A stretch of DNA of 64,000 nt from Auriscalpium vulgare. Taxonomy: Eukaryota; Basidiomycota; Agaricomycetes; Russulales; Auriscalpiaceae. The DNA lies in contig JAHBBC010000001.1 in the NCBI GenBank assembly GCA_019915015.1, positions 186,001-250,000 on the forward strand, read 5' to 3'. Shown piece by piece: positions 10,116 to 20,759 of this stretch. Both the position numbers and the translations under genes were made by a program. The notes under the pieces are model-generated. The model was not told the origin of the DNA. It did no database searches and worked only from the letters and a program-made list of their open reading frames with translations. Numbering within the stretch: position 1 is the stretch's first letter; each line of letters starts with the position of its first letter.

Positions 10116-13100
10116 TTATTGATCGGCATGGTCGTCCACATCGCTCCCTACACTCGCGCGGTCGCTCCCGTCGGCGCCGTCTTCGCTGAGCGAACGTGAC
10201 TCGCCTAGCTCGCCCACTACACTGGGAGCCAGGTCGCCAGACGTGAGTGCCACGACCCGGTCGATCGGCACATCTATGAAGTCGGGCAGCCTGGGCAGGT
10301 CCATGTGTGTACGGGCGAAGTAAGGGATGACGCGAAATTCGGCGACCGGGCGGTCAAAGATCGCGCCGTTCAAGTCGCAGAGGATGTACGGGCCGCCTTT
10401 TCGCCGAGCAACGACAATGAAGGGCCCATCGTACCGCGGGAGCATCTTCCGGTCCAGCGATTTCTCATACTGTGTGTAGCGGAGTAGGACAAGGTCGCCC
10501 CGTTGAAAGTTGTAGTCCTTGATGGACGTCTCGTGATCGCGTTCAAACTTCACGGCCGCGATTCGGCGAGCGTCATAAACTTTCGAGTGCAACGTCCGCA
10601 GTTGTGTACGGCGTTTCTGCAAGGCGACCGCCCGTCTCGCGATGAGATCCGTCGTAGACAAGATTGAGTCTGGCGGCGGTAGGAGATACGTGGCTTCGAC
10701 GATATCGAGTGGCAGCAACGGTTGCGTGCCCGTGGCCGCAAAGTACGGCGAGCAGCCCATGCGCCGGCGCGTCGTGACCCTATCAGCCCAAAACACGGAG
10801 TGCGCCACATTCGCCCACTTAGTCGCGTCGCCGTCTGCTGCCTTATAGAGCGCCTGGCGAACGTCAAAGTGGGAGCGTTCGATGAGCCCATTGGAGCGCG
10901 AATTATAGCCGGAGATCCTGATGTGTCGCACGCCGTATTGGTCCTCCAAGGCCTTCAGCGCGGCCACGTACGGGGTTCCGTTGTCTGTGACGATTTCGCG
11001 GAGAGCACCCCACCGGCACAGGACATCTTCGAAGATCCATCTGGCGATGGACGTCGCGTTCTCCTGCCGGAGCATTCTCCATTCCGGAAAGTGAGACACG
11101 GAGCAGCGGCCTTGGACCAGATACTTGAAGCCTTTTGACGCCGGCATGTGCATGGTGTCGGCGTACATTTTGGCGAAGAGTCCCGCGGGCGTGGCGACTT
11201 TCGGCGGAATGAGGACGTGCTTGACTTGGCGCGTCTGGCAGATGCCACACGTCCTCACAAACCAGGCGACGTCCCGGTCCAGGAACGGCCACCAGACGCG
11301 CTCCAGCAATAGCATGCGCGTCGCGTAGACGCCGCGATGCCCGACGTCATTGTGACAGGCCTCCAACGCTGCCATCCTCTTGTCCTGGGGCAACACCAAC
11401 TGATGACGTCCCTGGGGTTCCTTCTTGAAAAGGCTCGTGCCGTCCAAGAAAAATTCCGTGCAGTACCGCAAAAAGGTGGCGTATTCCTGATCGCTGAGGT
11501 TTGCCGGCCGCTGCAGCGTACGATGCCACTCGCGGACTTTATCAATGCGCGAGTCGGCATCCTTGCTGCGAGCGTCTCGCTCGACCTTATCATAAGAAAC
11601 CGATACTACTTGGTTCAGCGAAAAGAAAGTGGCCACGGAGGTTCGAGTAACCCCACTCTGCTCCGTCGGCGAGCTTCGGCGAACTCCGGGCACGTAGACG
11701 TTGATGAGATGCATAAACCCGTACAGCGCGTCCACCCAGTCTTCAAAATGGTCGTCGTTGGGCTCGTCGGCGTCGCCTGGTTGGCGACGGCGACGTGATA
11801 ACCCGTCTGGGCCGTGGAACAGGCCCGGGACGTGTACCAAGATAAAGTGAAACATTAAAATCGCTATGATCCACCTATTGATGCTCGCCGACGGCTCAAT
11901 GTCAGGGTTGTCCAGCATGCCTTTTATGTATCTTGCATCGACTTCGACCACGAGGTTCCGTACCCCAATCAGGTAAAGCTTTAGGGCGCGTAGCGCCCTG
12001 AAGAGGCCGTATAGCTCCAATTTCGGCTGTGAGAACCGTGCTTCCCGGTCGTTAAGGGCTATGGAACCAAATCGTGCGTAATGTCGCTTCTTGCGGCTCT
12101 TTGGCTCGTCGTGATCCGCCTGGCAGAGCAAGAACCCCACCGCGATCGGCGAAGTATCCACGGCAAGAATGACCGCGTCGCCCGAATGGTAGTCGATAGG
12201 CTGTAGCGCCGGGGACTCTAGCACCGCAGCCTTTAGGTCTTCCATGGCTGCCAACTGCTCCGCCCCAAATTCGAAAGGGACATCCTTTCGCGTGAGGTGC
12301 GTCAACGCGTGTGCGCGATGGGCAAAATGTTGGATGAATACTCGTAGGACCCCAACCGTCCCCAGGAATGCGCGCACGTCTGAAAGGTCTCGACACGGCC
12401 CCCAGTTCACGATTTTGGACACACGGGCCTCGTCGGGTACGCGGCCTTCCGCCGTGCAGCGGTGGCCGACCACCATGATCTCCGGCGCACAGAGCACCGT
12501 TTTCCAGCCCGAGAACGTTCCACCCGAGTACTTCATCCGTTGTACCACCCGGTTGAGGTTCTGAAAGTGTTCCCACACGAATCGGCGAATACCCTCATTG
12601 TCGGCGATAGTCTCGTAGTTTCCTTCCTCGTCTTGGTACCTACTCGCCGGACCTTTGACCGGTACGTCGTCGATGAATGGTACCGTGATGTGTGGTATTT
12701 CCGCCTGCAGGATGTGGGTGACGTCGTCGTGAAATATCGGCACGGAATTCGTCCATCCCATAGGCAAGGTGACCAGTCGTAGGGCGCCGTACGGGGTCTG
12801 GAACGTAGTCAGGTCCCGTGACGCGACGTCCAGGGTCCGTTCGTCGTAGCCCACATACAGGTCCAACATCCCTCCGCACGCTCTCCCAGCAAACTGTTCG
12901 GCGAGCTGGTCCGTGAACGGCGGAACTCCCGAGTGCGCAATTGTCACCGCGTTGAGGGGCTCGAGGCTGTGTACTAAACGCAAACTCGTGCCGTCTTTCT
13001 TGACCACACAGAACCATTTGGAACGGTACGAGGAGTTGGATGGTTCGTAAACGTTCGCCGCTAGCTTTCGGCGAATCTGTTCGCAGACCTGATCGTAGAT

Positions 13101-13816
13101 GCCAGGCGGGATTGGGATGTTGCGCTGCACCCACGGCGTATGGGGAACTACGGGAATGGTAACCGGCGGAAAGAAGTCCTCACGGAAGTGCCCTCGCTCT
13201 GTATCGTCCCATGCAAACGCCTCGTTGTGCACTCCCATGAAGTGGTGCATCAGCTTGCGCTCCTCCGGCCACAGGAAGTCCGGTCCGTGGACCACGTCGA
13301 ACTGGGCTCTCCTCTCAGCCGTATACCGGCCTTCAGCTTTAAAGTCCGGGGGCTGGGTCGGCAGTACCGGTATGTCCGCCAGCGGGTCGCCAGCGATATC
13401 GCGCACTATCCGGAACTGCTGGGGCAGGTCGGCAAGAACGGGTTTCACTTTGAGATGTACTGGCTTGTACTTCTTTTTAGTTGCCGCAAAGACGGCCTTC
13501 GCTTTCTCGTTCTGTACCAAGGGTTCGGCGCCGAGGGTCTTGTCCGAACTCGCGTGCGAAGGCAGCTCAGCCGCTGCGAAATAGAATAAAGGATCCGCGG
13601 GTATATGGACGACATCGACCGGCGACGTCTTAAACAATCGTGGGGTATCCCCCGGCAAATCACAGAAAGATAAATAGGTTGCACGTAACTCGTTTGCTCC
13701 CGTCGAGGAGTCGAAGGGGACCAGGTTTTCAATCTTAAGCTCTTCAGTGTCGCCGGGCCGGAACGAGACCACTAGCGCCACCTCCGCCTGATCCACCAAC
13801 GACCCCTCTAGTTCCG
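10116..13816 (-). CDS. pol: Pol polyprotein: RT, RNase H, integrase
   Basis: The frame has no ATG at its start and is entered from gag by a probable -1 shift at 13817-13823; the open region is about 1230 residues. Order (residues from about 13799): RT with WFCVVKKDG and catalytic FIDD near 375 (FIDDVPVKG), RNase H beginning ILAVDTSP near 546 and ending HVPGLFHGPDGLSRR, integrase zinc domain H..H..CGICQTRQ near 818-860, then catalytic D, D, E at YADTMHM (about 880), VTDNGTP (about 940) and GLIERSH (about 974), and a GPY/F-like end (RYDGPFIVVARR). The first about 250 residues link gag-protease to RT. It makes cDNA in virus-like particles and integrates it. No stop or frameshift is visible inside, so the copy looks coding-competent. 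Confidence 0.95.
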
Positions 13817-16800
13817 AAAACCCGCAGCCTTTGTTTCTTGTTCCACAATCCGCCGCGATCCCCGTTCGATAGTGGGGACGGTCGCTGTCTCCTGAGTATT
13901 GGGGTCTGTAATCGTGATGGTCTGACGCTCATCCGGAAAGTTGCGGACCACGCTGCCCGTCAATACGTCAAACGGCCTCCCCAAGAGGATGTCATATGCC
14001 GGTGAGCGAATGACGTGTATCTGAACGTAGAGCGTGATTTCGCCGAGCTTCAGCGCTACGTTGCGCGCCAAACCCAGCGACTTGTCGACGGACCCGTTTG
14101 CCGACAGCATATCTAGCGTGATGGTGGGGTCGTAAGCGAGCCCTAAAAAGTGGCATGTGTCTTCGGACATGGAGATGACCTGCGATCCTGGATCCAGGAT
14201 CGCCTCTATGTGCGCTTGGTTGTCTACCAAAGGTAGTACTGCCCGTAGCGCCGACGATTCTTTTGCCACGATCAATGGTTCCGACGGCCGCTCGGTCGCG
14301 TTGAGGAACTGCGATAAAACCGGGTCCGGCAAGATGAGGGCGCCGGCGGGCGGCGCCGCCGTCTGGAAGCCCATCGCCTGCATGAACGATGCCGGCATAT
14401 GCGAAGATATTCCCCGGACACGGTCCCTCTCGGATTCGCGCTCACTGCTGCCGTCGTCTAAACCGCACAGGTCGCCGAAGGCTTCGGCGAATTCATCCTG
14501 TCCTGCCTGTAGCTCCGTTTGCATCACCGCCACCGGCTCTTGTGCCGCTCGGGTCGGTGCGGTAGGGATACGCCGAGGGGTGACAGCGTGTCTTATCTGC
14601 GCCCGTACTTCTGGGGCCAACGACAGTAACTCCCGTTGCGTCAGCGTAACTGATGCTCCCATTGCCCGCTCGTACACCGTGGATGCTATGCCCTCCTCGT
14701 GTACCGGCGTGTCCTTGACGTAGGCCGCGGTTGCCTTCTTATTCCTTTCTGCGCGCTGTTCCTCCTCCGTGGCCACGTACGTGGCATCCGGTACTAGCGC
14801 GAACGGGTGTATAGGCTCCGTGTCTAACTCCGGTTCTTCTTCGTGCCCCGCGACCGCCTCGCTGGATGGCTTGGCGTTCTCCGGTTCGGCGAATGCGACT
14901 TTCTTTGGCTTCGCTGTATACTTGGATGGCGAAATGACCACTTCTGGGACCATGCGCCTCGTCTTAACCCGCTCTCCGGGTAGGGGACCTATGGGTTTGG
15001 CTAGCTCCCCGTTCGCCAAGGCTCGCTCCCTTCTAGCTTTCTCCTCTGCCCTCTTGTCTCGCAGATTCATCAAGACTTGCACCTCCTGATGTAGTTGTGC
15101 GATGCGTTCCTCATCCGTGAGCTGGGGTATCATCTGGATCATCCCTGCCACCGGTTGGTCGCGTGCAGGCCTCAGCGGGTAGTCGGTAACCGCGATCGGC
15201 CCCGACGTGGCTAACATCATGTTCTCGGTCACCGCGTTCCCGAGTCTCGCTGCGACTTCGGGCCTCAACGCCGCCGGGTTCGCTCGATAGTAATCATCGA
15301 CAATCTGCTGTAGAGTTCCTTTGCCCCAGGGTATCTCCAGACCGCTGGCGAGCGTCACTTGGCCACGGTTGTTTCGGCGAACCTTCCCGTCGGCGATGCT
15401 CTCCTGGAGCACCATGCACTCGCGCATGAAGTGGTCCGGCCCCCCACAGAACGTGCACCGCGCACCGCCTTGTCCTGGCCCTGGCCGCGGCCGATCGTAC
15501 CCCATGTTGGCCGCCTGCATCGGGCCCGCGGGTCCGCGCGTGAAGTTCGGCGCACCGTTGCCGTTGCCAGCTAGTGCCTCAGCTCTCCCGGCCTGGTACG
15601 CTCTCGCTATCTGTTCGGTCGCCTTCTCCAATAGCGCCCCAAACTGCTCGACCTTTACTACCGGTTCGGCGGCCTTCGCTGGCGGCAGCTGGCTCTCCAC
15701 CGCCGCGGTTACGGACGGCATATCCGTGTGTGAGCGCGGCGTCGTCGTGGTCCCGTGCAGCAGGTACTCGGCGGCCTCAAAGACCTTCGCCATTGGATAA
15801 GGGTCATCGCGATCATGGTCCGGCTCCTTGTACTGCAACCGCTGTTCCACCCTGTCCTGCAGCGACCTGGGAAGCCCTCGGAGGAATGCGAAGTCTTGAT
15901 CCCTCTCCGATACGCGGCCCCTCTTCTTCAAGAATTCGGAGATTGCGTAGAACTCCCGGTAGTAGTGGCTCAGGTCACCAAGAGAAGTAAGCCCCCCGTT
16001 TGCGTACTGGGCCACCAGCCTATCGAGGTCCCCTAGGACGTACTTCCGTTCACCGTCCGCGCCCGGGTAGAGGGCTATGATCGCCTTCTCGAAATCGGCG
16101 AACTTCTTGCCCTTCTCAAACTCCGGACGTATCACCCACTGATCCGCTGTGAGGACGTCGAGGTAACGGACCGCATGCGCCTTCATCTCTTCATCGTTCG
16201 TAATCCCAGCTTGCGTCAACAGGTGCTTGAGTTCGGCGAAGTAACGGGGTAGCTCGCGGGGACGGCTCCCATCGAACGTGGGGGCGCGCCTATCACCGCG
16301 CGTAGGCATCGGGGTTGTCATCCTGGTGGGTAACGGCTGGTTTACGGGGGAACTGGGTGCGTCTGAAAGTGGGGAAGAGGCAGCCGAGCCGCTTCGCTGC
16401 CGCTCGCCTGATAAACCTCCCTGCGACCCGCGGTTCGGCGAAACTGGTCTATTTCGCCGTGACCCTGGATTTGATGGTTGCCGTTCCCCGCGCCCATCAA
16501 TGATGTCGGCGACTTCGGGCTCCGAATCGTCCGCCTCCGCGACTCGTCGTGAGCGCGGTGTCTCGACTGGGCCAATCCTGAGCCTGGCCGGGCTCTCGCC
16601 CATGCGCAACAGTTCCCTATGCAGCATTAGCGACTCTACCCACCCGTCTTGCTCCGCTGGGCGACCATCTGGCCCGTCGTGTCTTGGCAAGGGAGGGCCC
16701 TGACGCGACACTTCGACCTCGTCGACCCCTCCACTGCTTCCCCTGCCTGCGTTGGTCGGGTCGAGTGCAGCGTCGTAACCAGCAACATTCCCGTCTTGTT

Positions 16801-16921
16801 CCTCGTCTTCGAAGTGGCCTGGCATTTCGGCGAATTGAGCCACGGCATATGCGTCTGTGCGTGAGGCTCGCAACGGCTGTCGCCTCGTGGGCTCCAACAC
16901 TACTCTGGCCTTCGGACCCAT
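13808..16921 (-). CDS. gag: Gag with zinc knuckle and C-terminal aspartic protease
   Basis: 1037 residues from the ATG at 16921 (an upstream TTG in frame is not needed). The Gag core (PTFDGSRPRELPRYFAEL, then the YL..Q..W region) lies near residues 210-330. A CCHC knuckle, CTFC followed by H and C with spacing CX2CX4HX4C, is near 487. The retropepsin active site reads ILDPGSQVISM near 909, a DPG variant of the DT/SG triad, followed by the flap and ILLGRPFDVLTG. Placing the protease at the end of gag rather than in pol is common in this fungal group. It forms the particle and binds RNA, and the protease processes Gag-Pol. The stop (TAG 13808-13810) lies just after a GGGTTTT slippery string. 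Confidence 0.93.
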   Translation of the reverse strand: MGPKARVVLEPTRRQPLRASRTDAYAVAQFAEMPGHFEDEEQDGNVAGYDAALDPTNAGRGSSGGVDEVEVSRQGPPLPRHDGPDGRPAEQDGWVESLMLHRELLRMGESPARLRIGPVETPRSRRVAEADDSEPEVADIIDGRGERQPSNPGSRRNRPVSPNRGSQGGLSGERQRSGSAASSPLSDAPSSPVNQPLPTRMTTPMPTRGDRRAPTFDGSRPRELPRYFAELKHLLTQAGITNDEEMKAHAVRYLDVLTADQWVIRPEFEKGKKFADFEKAIIALYPGADGERKYVLGDLDRLVAQYANGGLTSLGDLSHYYREFYAISEFLKKRGRVSERDQDFAFLRGLPRSLQDRVEQRLQYKEPDHDRDDPYPMAKVFEAAEYLLHGTTTTPRSHTDMPSVTAAVESQLPPAKAAEPVVKVEQFGALLEKATEQIARAYQAGRAEALAGNGNGAPNFTRGPAGPMQAANMGYDRPRPGPGQGGARCTFCGGPDHFMRECMVLQESIADGKVRRNNRGQVTLASGLEIPWGKGTLQQIVDDYYRANPAALRPEVAARLGNAVTENMMLATSGPIAVTDYPLRPARDQPVAGMIQMIPQLTDEERIAQLHQEVQVLMNLRDKRAEEKARRERALANGELAKPIGPLPGERVKTRRMVPEVVISPSKYTAKPKKVAFAEPENAKPSSEAVAGHEEEPELDTEPIHPFALVPDATYVATEEEQRAERNKKATAAYVKDTPVHEEGIASTVYERAMGASVTLTQRELLSLAPEVRAQIRHAVTPRRIPTAPTRAAQEPVAVMQTELQAGQDEFAEAFGDLCGLDDGSSERESERDRVRGISSHMPASFMQAMGFQTAAPPAGALILPDPVLSQFLNATERPSEPLIVAKESSALRAVLPLVDNQAHIEAILDPGSQVISMSEDTCHFLGLAYDPTITLDMLSANGSVDKSLGLARNVALKLGEITLYVQIHVIRSPAYDILLGRPFDVLTGSVVRNFPDERQTITITDPNTQETATVPTIERGSRRIVEQETKAAGFRN
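13817..13823 (-). promoter_or_regulatory. Candidate -1 ribosomal frameshift site
   Basis: On the minus strand the gag frame reads GCG GGT TTT CGG AAC TAG, giving the heptamer G GGT TTT of the form X XXY YYZ. A one-base backward slip leads straight into the open pol frame (TCG GAA CTA GAG ...), bypassing the gag stop three codons later. I did not establish a downstream pseudoknot. Confidence 0.65.
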
Positions 16922-16942
16922 TGTGAATTTGAGCAGAGAGAT

Positions 16943-16960
16943 CCCTCGCGGTGGGCTCCA
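16943..16960 (-). other. Primer-binding site
   Basis: Four bases after the 5' LTR end (TCATCA) the minus strand reads TGGAGCCCACCGCGAGGG. The opening TGG pairs with the CCA of a tRNA 3' end. The implied tRNA would have U before CCA, but I cannot name it. Confidence 0.7.
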
Positions 16961-16964
16961 CAAA

Positions 16965-17679
16965 TGATGAGTAAACCCCCACTGCAGTCGCTGGGGGGGC
17001 CAAGGGTCGGGGTGAGGAGTGCTCTACTGCCTGGGGCGAGAGGAGAGAGGGTAAGAAGGAGCGTGAGAGCGCGCGACCGCTGGCGAAAACCCCCAACCAC
17101 AGCGCGCTCTCTATCCTGGGGCGCGCTGCCGCTGCCGTCCTTCTCCTACTAGCCAGATACCGTCAGTCCCGTCGCAAACGTAATACACATACCGTCAGTC
17201 CAGCACCGTGCTGTCGAGTCCCTCAGTCTCCCATTTCGCTCGCCGTGTTCGCCTAAGCCGTACTGACTTGGTGACTCTTCGCCGAGACTACCGCTTCCCC
17301 TGCCGCTGCTATCTTCGCCTTTCCCCTAGTGCATGGTTAGGTCCCGTCGCCTGGTTCGCCGAACGCTCGCTAGGGTCGTATCTCTTGTTTTGTGCTGTGA
17401 AGTCTCGGGTGTCGTCTCCCAAGGGTAGATTGCTTTGTCATCACTCGTACACGTACACTCTATGCTCTATCACCTCTCGATTCCCACGCTACCCTTCGTT
17501 CGGCGCCTACGACCTCTCCCGCCTCCGGTCACTCTACCCTTCGCGAGTGGCAACCTTCCCTCAGTTCGCTGCGTTTCGCCGACCTTGGTTCTGTCCCGCC
17601 GCGCCCAGGGGAGAGTGTGGTGGTGTGGTTTGAGGTGTGCGGTCCGGTCTACGTGCCTGTAGCACGCGAGGTCCCATCA
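16965..17679 (-). repeat. 5' LTR of the Gypsy element
   Basis: 715 bp, apparently identical to 3585-4299. In sense orientation it precedes the primer-binding site and gag. Its outer edge meets the BTB exon with the GCGGT duplication at 17680-17684. Confidence 0.96.
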
Positions 17680-18712
17680 GCGGTATGGCAACCGGACGGT
17701 GACATCGTCATCCGCACGAGAGCACGCACCGAAACTTCTGACTTCAAATTCGTACTTTACCGGGTGCACAAGATCGTCCTCGCGGTCCACTGCGGCACAT
17801 TCGCGACACTGTTCGAAGGAGACCAGGCCACGTTCGAACGCGCGTCGGAACGTTACGAAGGAGTGCCGGTGATGGAGTTGGCAGATGGACCGAAGGAGGT
17901 TGAGAACTTCCTGGACGCGATGTACCATCCCAAGTACGCGTAACCGCCTCGTCTTCGCGTGGAAAATCCGCTAACTACACTGTGAAGACAACTCCGTGAG
18001 CACCTGCCGAACTATGGCCTCGACCTAATCTACGACAACCCCTTTCCCAAATTTCCTGTCGCCTACACCGGCATATTAGCCCTCGCGACTAAGTACGATG
18101 CAACGGACATACGAGAGCAGGTGGTTAACGCGCTCACTATGATGTGGCCAAACATGCTGCGAGACTGGGACAAAGTGGAGTACGACAAGGGAATATTCCG
18201 ACCCAAATACTATGAACCCGGTAAGCCGGACGAGCATTGACGATATGTATATCACAAAACGCCGACACGCCTCGTCTTTAGGCAAATTCATCCGGCTGGC
18301 AATTGCACACGACATCCCTCACGTCCTTCCGGGACTGTTTTACGACCTCGCGCGTGCCACCGATGATTCATTGACCGACATGGGAGACGAAGAAGGCGCC
18401 GCGTACGAACGCGACCTCGGGCTCTTGACGAGTGACGAGTTGCAACGCGTCATCTTGGGCAAGATCAGGCTGCGGGACTTTATCTCGGCGAAAATCAAAC
18501 GCATGGGTGCGGCCAGCAACGACGGGTGCGAATGCGATCCTGAAAACAGCGCCAGATGCGAACAGGTAGCGTGCACCTGGTGGAATAGCCGCATCGAAGA
18601 CCCTGCCGTCCCGGACTGGCTCTCATCTCTCGAGCTGCCGACAGATTGGGTACTCAGTGAATCGGGTATCAAGGATCTGTGCCGGGGTCGTGCAAGGGAG
18701 ACTTGCTGGTAG

Positions 18713-20283
18713 TGGGCCGGTGCTAAGCACGGCAGGTACGATTCCATTTCTAATGGTTTGTGAATATCATTATGTAGTTAATGTTAGTATCCATTTGCTG
18801 CGGCTACAACCTCTACTTGATGTGAGTTTGAAATGCAGTAGAGAGTCTGCATGTACTGAGAATAGTGAATGGTGTTGAAGGTAGTGATATGCAAGTGAAA
18901 GATTGACCTGTCTCAGTCATATCTAAAGTTCAATCTGTGACATCATGGGTAGCCCTGATACTCCTCGCTCTGTGCTACGAGGCAATCGTTCGCCAATCTT
19001 CGCACTTTTGACAAGTCAACATTCACACAATTTCAGAGTCGCAGCATCGCACAGCAGTGTTCCGACCATCCGATTAGTCTCTCCAAATGCTCGCAAGCTT
19101 GGACCAGAGTTCCAACCACTTGTCACAGATGTCGTGAGATTGGATGGAACATAGAGCCGTCCAAGTGAGCAACTGGGGGCGTTGGGGTCACCTATTCAGT
19201 GACGCGACATGTCGTCTGTTGAGGATCGGCTCCACGCACAAGGACGATGAGGGACAACGAAGGATATTTGAATTAGCGCCGGGTAGCGTATACGAAGCTG
19301 GGCGTAATCCGTAAGGGATATCGTAGAAAAAGAGCTAGCTACATGTCCACGGAATAAGGTTCGTATGTACTGTACAGTACCCGGAAGATGCCGGTGCAGC
19401 GTTGAGCTCGACATGCACGTGATATTCCAACATCGTCCGGGCAAGGCAACATGTAGCTGTCCGGGAGTCGTCCTTTCAGAACGACGGGATGTGTGAGTGG
19501 TACGAGAGACAGGCGTTGTCTCTCGAGGAAGCTGGGTCCTATGCCTAATCCCTCATGTGTACTTTCGGAGTGTCTCGATGAAGTACGCTGGGTAAGGGTG
19601 TAAGGCAAGAAGGATGATATTAAGTAAGCAACCGCGGTGCGTAAATACAAATACAGACTAAGGAACCAGTAACACTGTGGGGTTGCAATCAAAGGTATTC
19701 AAAGGTATCACAAGAGTAGGAAGAGAACAATATAAGTAGGATATCCAAAATGTCAGTGACACAACTGTCACAGTTGTCTCACAGTCAGCTTATTATTCTC
19801 CCGGGTCTCATCTTGTCCCATCGTCATCCCATTAGCCGTTGTGCGAGCTCTACGTTGCTCTGACTGTCTTGCGACACCGGCTATTACAGTTGCATTGCTC
19901 TCGTCCCGCAGTGATTGCACCCTCGCTTGTGTCGCACTACTCATCCTAGTCTTCCAACCATTGCCCTTGCTCTTCTGACTAGTCACATGAGTGCAATGGT
20001 TCAGTGTTGTTGTCTGCACTCCTCTCTGTTGTTCTGACCATATTTCGATGATTGTGCACACAGTGCAGTGTGCAGTCGTTCCCAGTTGCTTGCAACACAC
20101 ATCCTCTCCTCCAACCCCTCGTTGATGATTCTCCGACTGATCACGCATTCCAACCATCACCTCTGATTGCACACCTCCCTACTCTCATCGGAGACGCGCT
20201 CTGATCATCTTCGGGAGCCTGGCACTCGCTCGCACACATTGCAGTACCCTCTTCAGCGCTCAAGGGATCGGTGTAAGGTAGAC
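18713..20283. other. AT-richer intergenic DNA, no gene seen
   Basis: The 3' flank of the BTB gene passes into lower-GC sequence. Short frames on minus at 19196-19692 contain no motif and no convincing splice plan. A homopolymer-free, TG-rich stretch lies at 19768-20170. Confidence 0.4.
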
Positions 20284-20452
20284 GGTCATCGCACAAGTGC
20301 GATGACCTTCGAACGTTGAACACACGAGCTGGCGCTGGCGCCTGTAAAGCTCGGGCCGGGGGAGATGGACCGGTTGATCCGCATCGCGGATCAACCACGG
20401 ATCAGTGTCACGTGGATGGCAGTAGTTAGGGCTCGCTCGTCGTCGACGAGCG
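20284..20452. repeat. Cluster of three perfect short hairpins
   Basis: GGTCATCGCAC and its complement with a 2-nt loop (20284-20308); GGTTGATCCGC and its complement with a 3-nt loop (20372-20396); CGCTCGTCG and its complement with a 1-nt loop (20434-20452). A weaker CCACGT/ACGTGG pair follows at 20506-20523. Confidence 0.7.
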
Positions 20453-20682
20453 GGCAGCACTCCTTTGTATATTACATCCACTCACGCCTTCGTGAATCCA
20501 TCCCCCCACGTCTCTATACGTGGATTCGATTCATTACGCGTGAGCCGTAAGCTACAAGGGTGTTCTCATTACAATCTGGTACTATCTGACACATTACCAC
20601 TATACTACATGTGGGTGCCCATCATCGCTGTGCATGAACTTGCTCAGCAACATTGTGCATTGCTCCGTGAAACATGGACTCA

Positions 20683-20759
20683 ACCATGCCCCAATTAATA
20701 CCTGGCCGGCCTCACTCGCATGCTTGCACAGGCCGCCAGGTATTGATCAGGGGCATGGT
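20683..20759. repeat. Long imperfect hairpin
   Basis: Arms 20683-20712 and 20730-20759 are about 30 bp each (ACCATGCCCC ... AATACCTGG ... CGGCCT) with one indel and few mismatches, around a 17-nt loop. It could be a foldback or MITE end. Confidence 0.7.

Larger units (their letters stand above)
3585..17679 (-). mobile_element. Ty3/Gypsy LTR retrotransposon with antisense gene cassettes, 14.1 kb
   Basis: Two 715-bp direct repeats (3585-4299 and 16965-17679) look identical base for base and start TG and end CA. The flanks show a GCGGT target duplication (3581-3585 and 17680-17684, the last T shared with the LTR edge). Sense orientation is minus: 5' LTR at 16965-17679, primer-binding site, gag-protease, pol with RT-RNase H-integrase, then about 5.8 kb of extra DNA, polypurine tract, 3' LTR at 3585-4299. 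The RT-before-integrase order defines Ty3/Gypsy. No chromodomain was seen after the GPY/F-like region. Identical LTRs and intact frames imply a very recent insertion. The extra region encodes three spliced genes on the opposite strand, which roughly doubles the usual element size. Confidence 0.96.
3482..18712 (+). pseudogene. BTB/POZ domain gene split by a Gypsy retrotransposon
   Basis: Host gene with coding pieces 3482-3585, 17685-17933, 17988-18220 and 18282-18712. When the 14.1-kb insertion and one target copy are removed, reading passes in frame from AIKGA into VWQPDGDIVI, and all three later junctions close in phase (338 residues). Recognised BTB features are WQPDGDIVIRT, then VLYRVHKIVLAVH, FATLFEGD, VPVMELADGP and FLDAMYHP. 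After the first intron comes LREHLPNYG and the ALATKYD helix typical of mushroom BTB proteins. A C-terminal helical part follows (HVLPGLFYDLA, LTSDELQRVILGK). BTB domains mediate dimerisation or cullin-3 adaptor roles, but the specific role here is unknown. The insertion lies in exon 1 just before the BTB fold, so no normal product is expected. Introns start GTACGC and GTAAGC. Confidence 0.88.

Noticed and set aside
13799..13799. TTG as an independent start of pol
   Set aside because: There is no ATG, and the frame stays open into the gag end where a slippery heptamer fits exactly; frameshift entry is the better reading.
14157..15800. Plus-strand frames antisense to gag
   Set aside because: They overlap a strongly supported gag-protease frame and lack the splice pattern of the real antisense cassettes.
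16922..16963. N-terminal extension of gag from a TTG
   Set aside because: It would run through the primer-binding site. The first ATG is at 16921.
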